Assembly: GCA_015296085.1 (NCBI GenBank)
Contig: DVDT01000005.1
Location: forward strand, 180,624 to 244,623
From: Trichormus sp. M33_DOE_039
GTDB lineage: Bacteria; Cyanobacteriota; Cyanobacteriia; Cyanobacteriales; Nostocaceae
Length of the DNA: 64,000 bases
Direction of reading: 5' to 3'
The notes beneath the pieces are model-generated. The model made no database searches and was not told the DNA's origin. It saw only the letters and a list, made by a program, of their open reading frames with translations. The position numbers and the translations under genes are program-made. Positions 18,201 through 33,200 of this stretch are shown piece after piece; position 1 is the first letter of the stretch, and each line of letters starts with the position of its first letter.

Positions 18201-21200
18201 AGGGTGAGAATAGCTTCAGCTAAGGCTAAGGCGTTAATTCGAGGATAGGTAGCCCCTGTATTGGTGACGTTATCGTTTTCGTCATCGCCATCAATAATCA
18301 GGTCGCCTGTCGTATCTAACAGGGTACGAAACTCAGTCAGAGTCAGTTCTCTTCCCAAGTAAGTTTGGGCAATTTGTTGTGCGAGGGTAGCAATACCTGC
18401 AATGAAGGGTGCAGCTTGGGATGTGCCGCCCATTGCAATTGTTCCACCTGTAGCATTCGCGCCTGTAATCAAAATACCAGGGGCAAAGATATCTAAGAGT
18501 GGATGACGTTGAGAGAAACTGGCGATGCGATCTGCGTCAGTGCTGTAGTCTACTGCGCCATTGCTGAAAGTACCAGAACCGAAATCATCTGCCCAAACAG
18601 CACCAACAGAGATGGTATTGGGGTCGATCGCTGGATAAGCTAGTCCAGGGGTACTGTTGAAGGTGTAGAAACTGTTACCTGCCGCCGCCGAGATGATAAT
18701 GTTTTGGGAAGCGATCGCTGCTAATTCATCCCCAATGCCATAACGAGCGTTGGTTGTAGTCCAGTTTTTACCGTCTCCTAAAGAAAGGTTGATAGAGGCA
18801 ATATTATATGCAGTAGAATTGCTGTTCACCCACTGCAAGGCTTTTTCTAAGTTAGTAAAAGAACCAGAACCATTGTCTTGGAATACTTTGAGGACAATCA
18901 GGTTAGCATCAGGGGCTACAGCACTGGCGATACTAGCAACGTGAGAACCGTGATTGTTTTTGTCGCTGGCGTTGCTGTCGTTGTTGCCGAAGTCGTACTG
19001 GTAGACGATTTTATCGGCAATGCCATCATTATTGGCATCAGCACCGAAGAAGGGATGATTCAGGTCAATACCAGTATCAATGATGACTGTAGCGTAACCC
19101 TGTCCTTTGATGTTGGCAAAGCGAGAGTCTGCCCAGAAGTCATTCAGGTTGATTAAGTCAGTGGCGGTAGTTTGCCCAGAATTTTGTAGGGAAGAAGAAG
19201 CAATATTTTGAGCGGCAGCAGTGATGTTTTGAGGTTGCTCATCATCAAGGATAGTCACAGTGGCAATGCCTTGATTGCCGATTGATGCACCACTTGTGGG
19301 ATTTGTCAACTTAATTGTAAAGTTTTCATTTCCTTCAACTTTGCCATCGTTGCGAATGCGAATCGCATTAGGATTATTCAGCAGAGCATTTTCTACGGAA
19401 ATGAGTTTGTTGGTCTCATTTTCCGCAAAAGTGATTGTGAAGGAAACATTGTTAAAGTCATTAGTGACGAAAGTGGGGCCGCATCCACATCCTTGAGCTG
19501 TACCATCAATCAAGGAGAGGGTTGCACTGACTACACTACTGATGTTTCCTGTACGAGTTACCCAAATTTCCGTGACTGCCGTGCCATCTTCTGTAACTGT
19601 GTAGTTAACGGCATTAAAGTTCAGCAGCACATCCCCACCTGAAGACGAAACCAGATCAAGAGAGGGGATAACTAGGGGAATATCAGCTGCCGTGGTAGTG
19701 ATGTTGAAAGCAGGGTAGGTTTGTTGCCATCCTTGCTGCATGACTTCAGCAACAGTGTAAATACCAGGACGCAGGTTAATGAAACTGTAGTTGCCGTTGG
19801 TATCGGTGGTAACAGAGATTTCCCCGTTATCGAGTTGCCCATTGGTGTTGGTGTCGAGGTAAATTGTCCAGTTAGCTAAACCTGATTCTCCCGCATCTTT
19901 AACGCCATCACCATCGAGGTCATGCCATTTTTGACCACTAATGCTAGCGAATTGATATAATCCAGCATCCCAAGTCAGATTATCTCCGCCATTGGCAGTA
20001 AAGATATCTGTTCTGCCATTCGTGACGCTGACATCACTATCGAAGGTGTCGTCAGTTCCTTCATTGGGGTTGCTAAATTGATAACCAGTCGGGGCAACAA
20101 CCTCCACAAAGTAATCGCCTGTGGGGACGTTGGTAAAGCTATAGAAACCATTAGCATCGGTGGTGGTGGTAGTCACCAGATTGGCGGCACTGTTATAGAG
20201 ATTGACCGTAACATTCCGCAAACCTAATTCTCCAGGATCTTGGATGCCGTCAGCATTGAGATCGAGCCAAACAAAGTCACCAATTGTGGCTGCACTGCCT
20301 GCTACTTGGATTGTGGCTTGGGCTGCGGTGGGAATCTCTTGGGTATTGCCTGCATTGTCAGTAGCGACGGCATAAAATTCATAAGTACGTCCAGGAGTTC
20401 CGGTATAGGTTGATTCCGTGAGGGTAGTGGCGGTTAACCAAGGAGTAAAGGCACTACCGTTTTCAGAAACATAGATGGTGTAACTTGCAATGGCTGAACC
20501 TATATCTGTGCCAGACCAACTAACTAGGAATTCTGGGGTTTCTGTAGTCGCAGGTAAGTCATTAACTTCACTGGTAGGTTTACTGACATCTAGAGTATTG
20601 AAGATGGGAGGTGTATTGATGGGTTCTTCAGTATCGAAGATGATTTGTGCTTCTGCATCAATCACATCTCCAGTTTGGGCGGTGCGTTTAGCCCGAATAC
20701 TATAAGTAACAAATCCTTCCCCTGCACCATTTTCATCATTGGTGGGTAAAAATCCAGCCTGTGCGTCTAATGGTGCTTCTCCGGTGTTGGGATCTATGGT
20801 ACTAATCCGCCAAGTAGCAATACCTGTAGTGGTGTCAATGGTGGCAGCAACGTCAACGTAGAAGCCTTTGGTTGCGGTTAAATCGATGCGGGTGCTGTGG
20901 AAAGCGCGATCGCCTGCTAATTCATAAGTTGCACCACTCCAACCATAATCATCAACCCGGAAGGTACGCCAATCCAGATCCGCGTCGAGTTGTTGGGTAA
21001 TGACCACTTCTTGGGCAGGTGCAGAGGCAATAGCCGCATTTTCAAAGCGGATGGTATAGCGGAAGGGTTCATCAGTGTCGATCCAGCGATCTTCGCCAAA
21101 GCCTTCTGGCCCTAAGATGTCATTAGGATCGAGAGGACGACGGACTGGGGGTTCGTAATCATCATCGTCGTCATCATCATCGTCATCATCGTCGCATTCC

Positions 21201-24200
21201 GGATCGCCCTCTTCACACTCACAACACTCTTCGGGAGGAGTGGGTAAACTAATTGAGTTAGTCTCCAAGTCGCTCAATTCGGCTAATTCCACCAGTCCAG
21301 CCGTCAAGGATTCACTGATACTGTAGCTAAAGTCGAGTGGAGAACTCCAACTTGTGCCGTCAAACAAGACATATTTGAGGGATTGATTAGCTTGTGGGAC
21401 ATTGACACCGGATTCCCCATCTTGCGACCACATGATAATCGGTTGAGAACCCAAGACGGAGATTGTGGGTTTGTCTGCTAAAGCACCTGTCGTTAAACTT
21501 AGCGGTGTTGTCCAAGTGTTAGTATCGTCATCCCAAGTAGCAGTGTAGAGTGTGGCATTATATTGGCTATTTTGATGGAACCAAGCTGCAATTACGTCAC
21601 CATCGTTATCCTGTGCCAAGGTGACGTTGCGATCAGCCCCAGTTAATGCAAATAAAGAACTAGCTGTTGACCAAGTGTCTGTTGTGGGGTTGTATGTCGA
21701 GAAGAAGAGATCGCCGCCTGTGGTAAAACTCTGCAAAAGTTGTTCTTGAGTGCTGTTTGCATTCACGCCACTCAAGTCTTGACTACTCCAAACTGCTAGC
21801 CCATCACCATCACCGTCAAACGCGATCGCTAAATCACTGTTAGATAAGTTTGCGCTGCCAGCAATTACGCCAGGAAGACTCCATTGTCCCAGAGCTGCAT
21901 TGTATTCGCTGATGACAATCCCGTCTTGATTTGCCCAACCGCCAAACAGTTGACCATTACTATCGACTGCTAAAACGGGTGTACCTTCATCGTAAAGATT
22001 GTTGGTCAGGATAGTGGAGGTAGCATCACTATAGTCATTGAGTGTGCCGGTATCAACGACATCGATAATCCCAAATGTGATATTTTCGTCGTAGAAGGGA
22101 CTTTCTGTACCTGATGTATCGTTGAGCAATTCAATAGACAAGCCGCCTAAATCCGATCCTGGCCAAGTACCTGTCCAATCAATGAAACGTTTGACTCCAA
22201 AAACAGTCGCTTCAGCCCGTAGAAGTATCGTACCGGAGAATAGAGGATCACCCGCACTTAAGCCATTTGCGTCACTCTTGAGGTTGACGTTAAACAAGGC
22301 TCTACCAGTGAGTTTTGCTTCACCTAACAACCAAAGATTGACTTTGGTGTCAATATTCGCACCTGCCGAGATGCGGTAAGAACCTTCAATTCGACTAGGC
22401 CAAGAGGGGAAATCTGAACCCGCGTCCCAAATATAATTCCCTAAACCAGTCCCTTCAAAGCGAGGGCCAATTTTAATTGCACCAAATGGGCCGATTCTGT
22501 AATCGGTGAGGGGAATATTAATTGCACCACCAATTCCCCCACGCAAGCGAGCATTTTTGAATACGTAAACACAATCTTCTTTATTGGTTGACCAACGGGC
22601 TTGTCCACCAACTTCACCAGTAAATTCACCATTGTCGCCAATTTTGAGTCGAGCTTGACCAGTCGCACTTAAAATTAACGTACAGTCTATTTGTCCTGTC
22701 AGATCCGCCCGGATTTGTGCCTCATATGTCCCACTGATGAAGGGAACCCAACTAGGAACTGTCACCCTACCGAAGTCTTGAGCGTAACGGATGCGGTGAA
22801 CACCTGCGATTTCTATTTCCCCGTTTTCGATCATCTCTGCCAGGGTAGTGAGGTTGGTGATATTGCTCAGAGGATCAACAAATTCGGGATTGACAACGGT
22901 AATATTTCCGGTGTAAAGGTCGGTATCGTCTTCGATTTCTGCATTTTCCCGTTGCCAGATAAATTTCGCTGCACCATTGCCTGCGATCGCCACATCAAAG
23001 ACACCATCATACAAGCTGTTGTCGGTAACTTGGCTGGGGGCTGTCCAATCATATCCACCTGTGGCATTTTCTCGTCCCACAGCGTAGAAAATTTCGGATT
23101 CGTTGCCTTCTCCAGATCGCCATGTGGCCAAAAGTCCAGGATTTGTCCCGTCAATTAAGGTATCACTGGCTAGGAGTTTGACATCAGTACCAAAGGCTTC
23201 TGATAGGAGTTGGGCGTTAACCCAGCCATTACCGGTGTTGACGGCATGCCACAATTGTCCTTCATGAGTCCAGAGTAAGTGTAAATTACCTTCACCATCG
23301 CGCGCTAAGGAAGGAGCAGCATCTTGAATAATTGGTGGTGCTTCGGGGATAGTTGTGGCGTATAAATTTCCCGTATCTACGTCTGTAATGCCATCTAAGG
23401 TAAAGGTGGGATTGGTGGCATCGGCAATGGCATCCTGATTATTGTCAAAGGCGTAGGGAGTGCCAGAAATGAGTTGATACTGCCCTGCGGTGAGGGTGGA
23501 GAAGTCAAAATTGCCCGTGGCATCGGTGGTAGTTGTTCCTGCTAGTTGCAGTCCGTCTTCTGTGACTCGATAGGCGCGGATTTCCACATTTGCCAAGGTG
23601 TCGCCATCATTGGCATCCAGCAAATTGCCGGACAGCGAGGCAGTGGCGCGGAAATTGGGATTGTCGGCAATCATCCGACCAAATAAATCCCGAACATCGT
23701 AAATCGGGTTATCTGGTGTAGATAATTTCTGGGACATTTCATTGATCAACTGCACATACTGGCCGTAGGTTTGTACTTGCGGCGCAATATTGCTCAAGAA
23801 GCCATCCCATTGGGTATCAGTTAAACCCTGTGGACGAATTGAAGCTTCAAAGCTGTTCCAATCAATGGTTGCAGTATTCTCAGCCGAGTAGGTTCTGACA
23901 CGGAAGTTAACTGGGTCGGTGTTGCTATTGAAATAGATAGGCAGAACATTGATATCGCCCGGTCGTAATATCCCCTGTGGCCCTTCATCGCTCACTCCTA
24001 ATAGATGCAGTGACGCACCGCCAGCCAAACCCTCTAAGGTTGTTCCTAGTTGAGTGCCAGTAGCACTTTCAATAATCAGTAGGGGCGCGATCGCATCTGT
24101 ATCCCCTTCATTCAAATAGTTGACATTGAAGCGATAATTGCGGTTGGGACGGACTTCTTCTGGGCCGGTAATGTTGGCATTTAAGTCATAACCAGTTGCA

Positions 24201-27200
24201 GCTTGAACTGTGATGACATCTTCTAAAATTGTTGTGCTACTGCCTTGGCTGGCTTGGACATCATATAAACCTAGGGGGTCGCCAATGAGATCAAAGGTGA
24301 CATAGGCCTGGGTGGAATTCTCTAAGTAAACCTTTGCTGCTTGAATTAAGCTGCCATCAGTGGCTCTGAGTTGGAAGGTGGTATCGGCGGCAAACTTCGC
24401 CCCGCGAATTTCTAGGGTAGTTTCCCCAATGTTACCGATGGTGTCAGTAGCTACATCAGTAATGGAGAAGGGAATATCTTGGGCGATAATTTCATAATTG
24501 GCAGTGCCTACAACCTGATCTCCATAGGCGAGGACGTAGTAAGTTCCTGTTTGTTCGATGGGAATAATGATTTCTGGGTCGGTGTTGAAGGGTTGTACCG
24601 TTGTCAGGTCAAATTGTCCTCGTGTTGGCATTGCCCCATAGCGCACGAACAATTCATTGAAGGACTGATCGGAACTGCTATCTAATTTGAGGCGAATGGC
24701 TTGTCCGGCGGTAGCATCAAAGCGATAGTAAATTGATTGCCCTTGTCCTAAACTGCCAGTATCAGGTGCATCTAAGATTAAAGCTTCTACATCTAGGGTG
24801 ACTTGACTACCGGAAACTCCTGTGTTGTTGGCTTCATTAACTTCTGGGACTTGGTTACGAATATCACTGCGAACAATGACATAGTAATTACCTAAATTCA
24901 CCCCTGGCACGATTCCATTGAGTGTCTTGGTATAACTTGCACCCCCAGCAATATCACCGGAATGGGCTACCTGTCCGACTAACGCATCGCCGATATCCCA
25001 TTGAGTATCGGTTGAGAGATAAACGGAATCTGTCCAACTACCGTAAGCGGCATCTGTGCCTTGGTTTTGGACGGTGTAACTAATATTAATGCTTTGCCCT
25101 GGAATACCACTGCTGGGAACAGTTATATTGGTCACAACTAAATCTGATGGTGGGGGAATGATGATTTCTGTCGATAATCCATCAAAGTTAATATTATTTG
25201 CTTCTCCAGTCCGTTCATAAACGACATTACCGCTATCTGTGACGACAAAGGCGTAGTAAAGCCCTGCTAACCCACGGGGAACATTAAATGTCTGCGTTGC
25301 CGTGTAACTATTACCACCATTGAGTCCGCCTGTATGGTTACGATAGCCGAGGTAAATATCACTGTTGCGATCGAATACTTGGTCACGGGATAAGTAAACG
25401 GCATCATACCAATTCTGCCCTGTATTTGCCCCGTTATTTACCACAGTCCAAGTTAAACTCAGTCCTTGTCCGGCAATGCCTTGCTCTGGTGCATCTACTG
25501 ATTGGACTGTTAAATCGGCAACTGGACTTAGACTAATGCTAGTCGTGCTAGTGCTGGCTTTGTCGTTATTATTTTCTAATCCCCCTTCGATGACGCTGTT
25601 ATCTCGGTCTGTGCGCACTAAGACATAGTAATTGCCGTTGAGATCGATGGGTAAATTAAATGTGCCTGATGCGGTGTAATTGCCTGTAGGATCTAACGCG
25701 CCGGAACGGAAGACTGAGCCTAATTTGATGTCATTACTGCTAACAGTGGTATCGAGGGATAAATAGACTTCATCGTACCAGAAGTTACTATTGGTACGTC
25801 CTACTCCTAAATTCTCCACTGTCCAACTCAGGGTGATGGGTGTCCCTGATTGTGCTGTAGCGGGTAAGTTAATCGTGGTGACTTGTAAATCGGGGGTTTG
25901 GCGAGAAATGGTGACAGGGAAACCGTTGGAACTATTATTGCCTTGATTACTTTCGTAGACGCTGTTACCTGCATCGGTGACGACAAATAACTGATAGTTG
26001 CCTTCTAAACTGAAGGGTAAGTTAACGGTTTCAGTACGAGTGTAGGTATCGTTGGCTGCTAAAAGTCCGGTGCGGGTGAAGCTGGCAAGGATAATATCAT
26101 CGGCATCTCCTAGAACACCATCAGTGGAGGCGATGATGCGATCGCTCCAACTGGTGACAATGGTATCCCCTATACCCTGGTTTTTCACCGTCCACTGCAC
26201 AGAAATTGTTTTCCCTGCTTCCCCAGTGGTGGGAATCACTGCTTCTGTAATCACTAAATCCGCAGGTTGGGAGACAATTTGGACTTGATTGCTGCTTTGG
26301 GTAACGTTGTTAGTGTTATTGATTTCAAATACTGCATCACCGCTATCTGTCACCCCAAAGACATAATAAGTCCCCGTTAATGTATTGCTGAGGGTGAAAT
26401 TAGCAGTGCGATCGTAACCATCACCAGGATTGAGAACGCCGTAATGAGTAACACTACCTAAATTAATATCAGTCGTGGGATTAAATTGATTATCCGTTGA
26501 CAGATAAAAGGTATCAGTCCAAGAACCATTGGGCGTTTCTGTTGCGCCAAAGTTTGTCACACGGTAATTAATGCTGAAAGTGCCACCAGAACGCGCATTA
26601 TTCGGCACAATTAGGGATTCAAACTCTAAATCCGGCGGTGGTGTTAGGGTAATGTTGGTGGCGGTGGTGTCGTAATTGCTGTTGTTATTTTCAAAGACAT
26701 TTTCGTAAACGTTGTTGAAGATGTCGCTTTGAACAAAGAAGAAGAATTCGCCAGCGACACCAACGGGTAAGTTAACCGTAGCTGAACCTGTGTAACTTTG
26801 ACCTGCGTTTAACGCACCACTGTGATAGAAAGTGCCTAAAATGCGATCGCCTGCATCTAGGGTTGCATCCGTAGACATAAAGACGCGATCGTACCAAGCC
26901 GTTTCTAAGGTGCGTCCTGTTCCTTCGTTCGTTACTGTCCAACTCAGGTTCATCGGTTGTCCTGAGAAAGCCCCATTGGGAGCATTCACAGATGTTACCT
27001 GTAAATCTGGGGGTGGCGTTAAGTCTACATCTGTGGGGCCACCAACACCAAAATTATCTCCTTCATTCCCGACTTCGGTGACGCTGTTGTAAGCATCTGT
27101 CTGGACAAGGAAGTAATAATTGCCATCAATGCCAACTGGGAGAGTTACTGTTAGACTGTTGCTGTAGCTATCACCCGCATTCAGGTAACTGGGGTTAGTG

Positions 27201-30200
27201 GTTTGTCCTAGATATGTGTCGGTATTGTCAAAGGTTTGATCAAAAGATAAATATACCCTGTCATACCAAATGGGTGCATTAGTTGCGCCAGTACCCACAT
27301 TGGTAACAGTCCATTGCACTATGGTATCTTGACTGGAGAAAGCTGTTGCTGGCGCAGTAACACTGCTGACTTGCAAGTTAGGAACTGGGGACAGGCGAAT
27401 TTGTAGGGTTTGATCGTCGGTAGTGGTGTTGTTCGACTCGTTTTGAGTTCCTTCTGCGATATTGCCGTAATAATCTGTGGTGGCGATGACTTTGTAACTT
27501 CCTGTCAAATCCAGGGGTATATTAACTGATTGCGATCGCTCTAAGGATGCTCCGGCGGCAATGCTACCTGTAAAGCTAAAGTAGCCTAAATCCGTGACAA
27601 ATGCCCCATTACTTGCATTCACTAAATAAAGTCGATCCCACCAAGTTCCTTCTGCTGTGGCTGTACCTTGGTTGGTGACTGTCCAAGTAATATCTATGGG
27701 TTGTCCTGAAAAAGACTCAATTGGGGCAGTAATATTACTGACTACTAAGTCAGGAGAATTGAGACTAATGGCTACAGCGCGAGTATTGTTGGTGTTACTA
27801 GTCTCCCCTTGGTCTTGTGAACCATCAGCGACAAAGATTAGATAACGGTTGCCTGTAGCAAAATTCGGTAGGTTAATGTTGCGGGTGATGGTATAGCTAC
27901 CGTTTGCTGCTAACGGTGTTTGGGTAGAAATAAGTTCTTGGGTAACATAGGTATCGCTGTTGGCATCAAAAACTTGATCGTTAGACAGGTAAATATAGTC
28001 AAACCAGTCGGCTGATGCTGAAGTTGTGCCTTGGTTTTGGACTGTCCAAGAAACTTCTATACTCTTACCTACTGTGCCAGTTGTAGGTGCAGAGGCATTA
28101 GAGACAATTAAATCAGGCGCAGTTAAGTTAATGGCAACGGCGCGGACATTATTATTTTCGTTGGTTTCCCCTTGATAATTATCCCGGTCTGCGACAAAGA
28201 GTAAAAACTGATTACCGGGGGTAAAATTAGGTAAGGCGACATTCTTACTGATGGTGTAACTTGCACCAACTTCTAGAGGTGTTTGGGTGGAGATGTATTC
28301 TGAGGTGACTTGAACATCGCTACCGTCTAAGGTTTCATTACTGGAGAAATAAACGCGATCATACCAATCTCTGGTGGCTGTTCCTGTACCTTGGTTGGTG
28401 ACTGTCCAAGTTAATTCCACAGTTTCCCCTAAAACTGCGGTGTTGGGAAGATTTGCGGCTGTAACTTGTAAGTCAGCAGCAGAAATATTGATCGCCACAG
28501 CCCGGACGTTATTATTTTCGTCCGTTTCGCTTTGACTGTTATAGTTATCTGCTTTAAAGAGTAAATAGCGATCGCCTGTAGCTGTAGTGGGCAGGGTAAT
28601 ATTGGCAGTACGGGTATAAGTGCCACCTGCGGCTAAAGGAGTCGAAGCACCAGCCCAAGCTTCCGTCAGGTAAGTATCATCACTGTTACCAAAGATTTGA
28701 TCTGTGGAAATGACTACTCTATCCCACCAATCTGCATTGGCTGCTACTGTTCCCTGATTCGTGACATCCCAGGTAATACTCAAGGTTGCACCGACTGTCA
28801 CTGATTCTGGTGCTGAGGCGTTACTGACAATTAAATCTGGTGCATCAACACGGAAAGCTACGGCGCGATCATTATTGTTATTGTTGCTTTCTCCTTGGGC
28901 ATTATTCCCATCAGTGCGGAAAATCAGATATCCATTACCAACGAACCCTAATTGATTCGGTAAGGTGATATTTTGGGTTTTACTATAGCTACCCCCTGCG
29001 GCCACTGGGGTTTGGGCGGTGGCGGAGATGGTGGTAATGAGATTGTCAGAACCATCATAAGTGTCATTACTTGACCAGTAAATATAATCGATCCAATCAG
29101 CCGGGGCTTCGACTGTTCCTTGGTTAGTTACCGTCCAAGAAACACTAACTGCTTCTCCTAATACTCCCGATACTGGTACGGTAGCATCTGAAACAATTAA
29201 ATCGGGTGTGCCTATGCTAATTTGAACGGCGCGATCGTTATTATTATCGTTGGTTTCTCCTTGAGCATTGTTACCATCAGCACGGAAGATTAAGTAATAG
29301 TTGCCTGCGGTAACATTGGGTAACGTGATACTGCGGCTAATCGTGTAACTTCCGTCGGCTGCTAACGGTGTTTGGGTATTGATGGACTGAGAGGCGATGA
29401 AGGTGTCATTGAAACTATAAGTGGCATCAGTAGAAAGATAAACATAATCAAACCAATCCGCAGGTGCAGCCACAGTTCCTTGGTTTTTCACCGTCCAAGA
29501 GACATTAGTTGCACCGTTGACTATTCCTGTACTTGGTGCGGTTGCTTCCGAGATGATTAAATCCGGCGCACTGAAACTAATGGGAAGAACGAAAGTATTA
29601 TCTGTTTCGTCTGTTTCCCCTTGATAATTGTTGTCAAAAGAGGAATAGTAATCTGTGACGAATATTAAGTAGCGATCGCCTAGGACAACATTATTAGGAA
29701 TGGTAATATTGCGAGTATCTGTATAACTTGTTTCAGTAGCAAGTGGACTTCTAGCACTTTGATAGAAAGAATTGATTCTTTGATCTCCACTATCTAAGAT
29801 TTGATCATTGGAAACATAAATTGAATCATACCAATCTGCATTAGCTGGAACTAAACCATTATTGAGAACTGTCCAAGTAACTGAGACTGATTCTCCTAAA
29901 ATAGCGGCACTAGGAGCAGTAGCACTAGAAATGGTTAGATTAGGAACAGCAACATCAATGGCGTGGACATAAACGTTGTCGTTTTCGTTCGTTTCCCCTT
30001 GATCGTTATAGTGATCTGTTTTTAATAGTAAATATCCGCTTCCTATCGCTTGACCTGGTAAATTTACAGTTTGATTTACCGTATATGTTTCGTTTGCTTC
30101 TAGCGGCAACCCATAGGAACTAGATATATATGACTGAGTAATATAAATATCATCGCTATCGCCGAAAATTTGGTTCTTCGAGAATACTAATCGGTCATAC

Positions 30201-33200
30201 CAATTAGTACTTCCTGTCGTTATTGAACCGTCATTTTTAACTGTCCAAACAAGATTAATACTTTGTCCTGCTACAGCAGTTGTGGGTGCTGTGACATTCG
30301 TAATAACTAAATTTGGTGCAGCTATATCAATGGCATGAACATAAATGTTGTCGTTTTCGTTCGTTTCGCTTTGATAGTTATATTGGTCGGTTTTAAATAG
30401 TAAATATCCGTTTCCTATCGCTTGTCCTGATAAATTGAAGGTAGTGTTTACTGTATAGGTTTCATTCGCTTCTAGGGGCAACCCATAGAAACTGTAGATA
30501 TACTCTTCAGTTAAATAAACATCATCACTATCTCCAAAAGTTTGGTTTTTCGAGAAGACTACTCGGTCATACCAGTAGGAACTTCCTGTAGTTACTAAAC
30601 CTTCATTTGTAACTGTCCAAGCAAGATTAATACTTTGTCCGGCTATTGCTGTAGTTGGGGCTATAACACTGGTAATAACTAAGTTCGGGGCAGCAATATT
30701 AATAGCATGGACATAGACATTATCGTCTTCGTTGCTTTCCTCTTGATAGTTATAATAATCTGCTTTCAGGAGTAAATAGCCGTTTCCTCCTACTTCCCCA
30801 GGTAAAGTGAGGGTACTGCTGAGGGTATATGTCTCGTCCGGTACTAATCTATCTTCATTGTAAGTATATTCTTGAGTCAGATAAATATCATCATCATCCC
30901 CAAAAATTTCATTCTTCGAGAATACTACCCGGTCATACCAGTCATAACTTACTGTAGGAACAGAACTATCGTTTTTAACTGTCCAATCAATACTAATACT
31001 TTGTCCGGCTATTGCATTGTCAGGAGCATTAAATTCAGTAATTATTAAATTAGGCTCAAGAAACTCAAACTGAACAGCATAAGTATTATCAGTTTCATCG
31101 ATTTCGTTTTGATAATCTTCTGCGTCAGTAACAAAGATTAAATATCCACTGCTAGATATTGCAATTTCATAATAATAAGATGGTAAATAAAAACTAGTAT
31201 TTACCGTGTAGTTATCGCTGGGATTTAGAGGCAGATTGTAAGGATTATAGATTTCTCCATTCCCGGAATCATAATATTCGATCCATTCAGAACTTAAGAA
31301 AATATCCCCATTATCTAGGGTTTGATCTGTTGAAAAATAGACTGCATCATACCAATAATTACTTGTAGTTGCTGCTGTACCTTGATTTTGGACAGTCCAA
31401 CTCACATCAATATAACTATTCCGACTACCTGATGTGGGTGCTGTGACATTTGTGATAACTAAATTGGGTGCTTCTCCACTAATAAAAAGGGGAAGACTAT
31501 AAACATTATCGGTTTCGTCACTTTCCGGTTGTTCTTGATTGCGATCCGTCACAAAGAGTAAATAGCTATTCCCTACCTCAACATAATCGGGAATTGTTAC
31601 ATCAAGGGTTTGAGTGTAAATTGCCCCGGAAATTAACCCATAATTATAAGTACTATTCAGAATGATATCTGAAAAATCTAATGTTCCATCTTCAGATAAA
31701 TAAACAACATCTGACCACCCTTCCCAAATATTACCATCTCCATTATTTTCAAGAGTCCAAGAAACAGAAATGGTATCACCAGGATCAGGGTTACTAGAAG
31801 AAACTGAAGCATCTGTTACTGTCAAATTAGGCAGAGCAAATGTCTGCCAAATGAACGAGTAAGTATTGCCAGCTTCTGAAGGAATCCATTGTAGATAATA
31901 AGTATCATCATTAGGTAAGGCTATATCAAGATCCTGGGCATAGGGACTGCCTTCTAGTACGTTTGAGATGAGAAAATTTCCGTCTCCGTCGTAAAGATTA
32001 AATGTGATGGGGTTTTCTGAATTACCGACTTCGTAATTTAGTTTTAACCACGCTTCCCCATTAGCTGCTTCTATTTGATACCAATCTTCATCTATTAAAA
32101 GCAGATCAGTAAAATAACTTCCTTCTAGGTTGCGGATATCAGTAGCAGTTTCTCGTGTATCGTTATCTTCAAATTCATCGGTGACGCTACTAATTGTCTG
32201 TGTCTCCCAAGACAGATTATAACTACTACTAATCTGGTTAGTATTGGGATCGCTATAGAGAGAATTAATCTTTAAATAATAGTCTCCAGGGGCAAGAATT
32301 GTTTTAATTTCTCGCCGAAAATCATCTACAGTACCGGGGCGATAAGCAGCAGAGGAAATAAATGTTCCCTCTGGATTATAAAGTTCTAAATCGATGTAGC
32401 GGGAGTTAGTGGGAAAAGTAATAACAGCAGAGAAATATTGTTCTTCAGTATCGACGGTGATTTTATACCAATCTTCATCGCCTGCATAGGAAATGCCAGT
32501 TAATAAAACACCTGCCGATGAAGTTAAATCATAAGCAGTTGCTAAAGTATCATTTTCTTCATAATTATCATCAGTGGTATTGATCGCAAACCGAGCAAAT
32601 CCTGTTCCTGGTCGTCGAATACCTTCTATGTTTAAGGGTTCTACATTATCTGGATCATCTGCTACAGTTAGGGTGTCCCCTTGCGTGACATATAAATAAC
32701 CATTTAAATAGACAGATGCACTACCTTTACCGATATTAAAAGGTACGTTGGGTAAGTTGTGGCGATCGCTTACAAAAACATAACCATCCCCAGTTTGATT
32801 AACCGTTACCCGCGCAAAATCTGCATTGTTAATCAATCCCCGTCCTTCATTGAACGGCCACTCATCAGTGCTGGTTTCCCCTCGCAGTAAATATAAAACA
32901 TTGCCTACGGAAGTGACGGAATTACCCCATAAGCTTGTCCCACCGCCACTATTTGTCCAACCTAAATCATTTTTTAATGAGTAAATTAAGGTATTTTGAG
33001 ATGCTAAAGGAGTTTCCCCGTTAGGAGTGGATGTTAAAAGGCTACCCCCAGGATAATTTCCTTCATTATGAGTCCACATTACCAATTGATCGCCACTGAG
33101 ATGAAATAAGCGATCGCTTGCGGCATTATATTCCCAGTCTCCGCCTCTAGGAAAATGTGACCCTGTAAAGTCCCAATTTGGGGTTAATTGAGTATGGCTA

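Noticed and set aside
22691..23158. 155-codon plus-strand frame opposite the giant gene
   Set aside because: It lies wholly antisense to a conserved propeller-like coding region and has low-complexity composition; it is a shadow frame.
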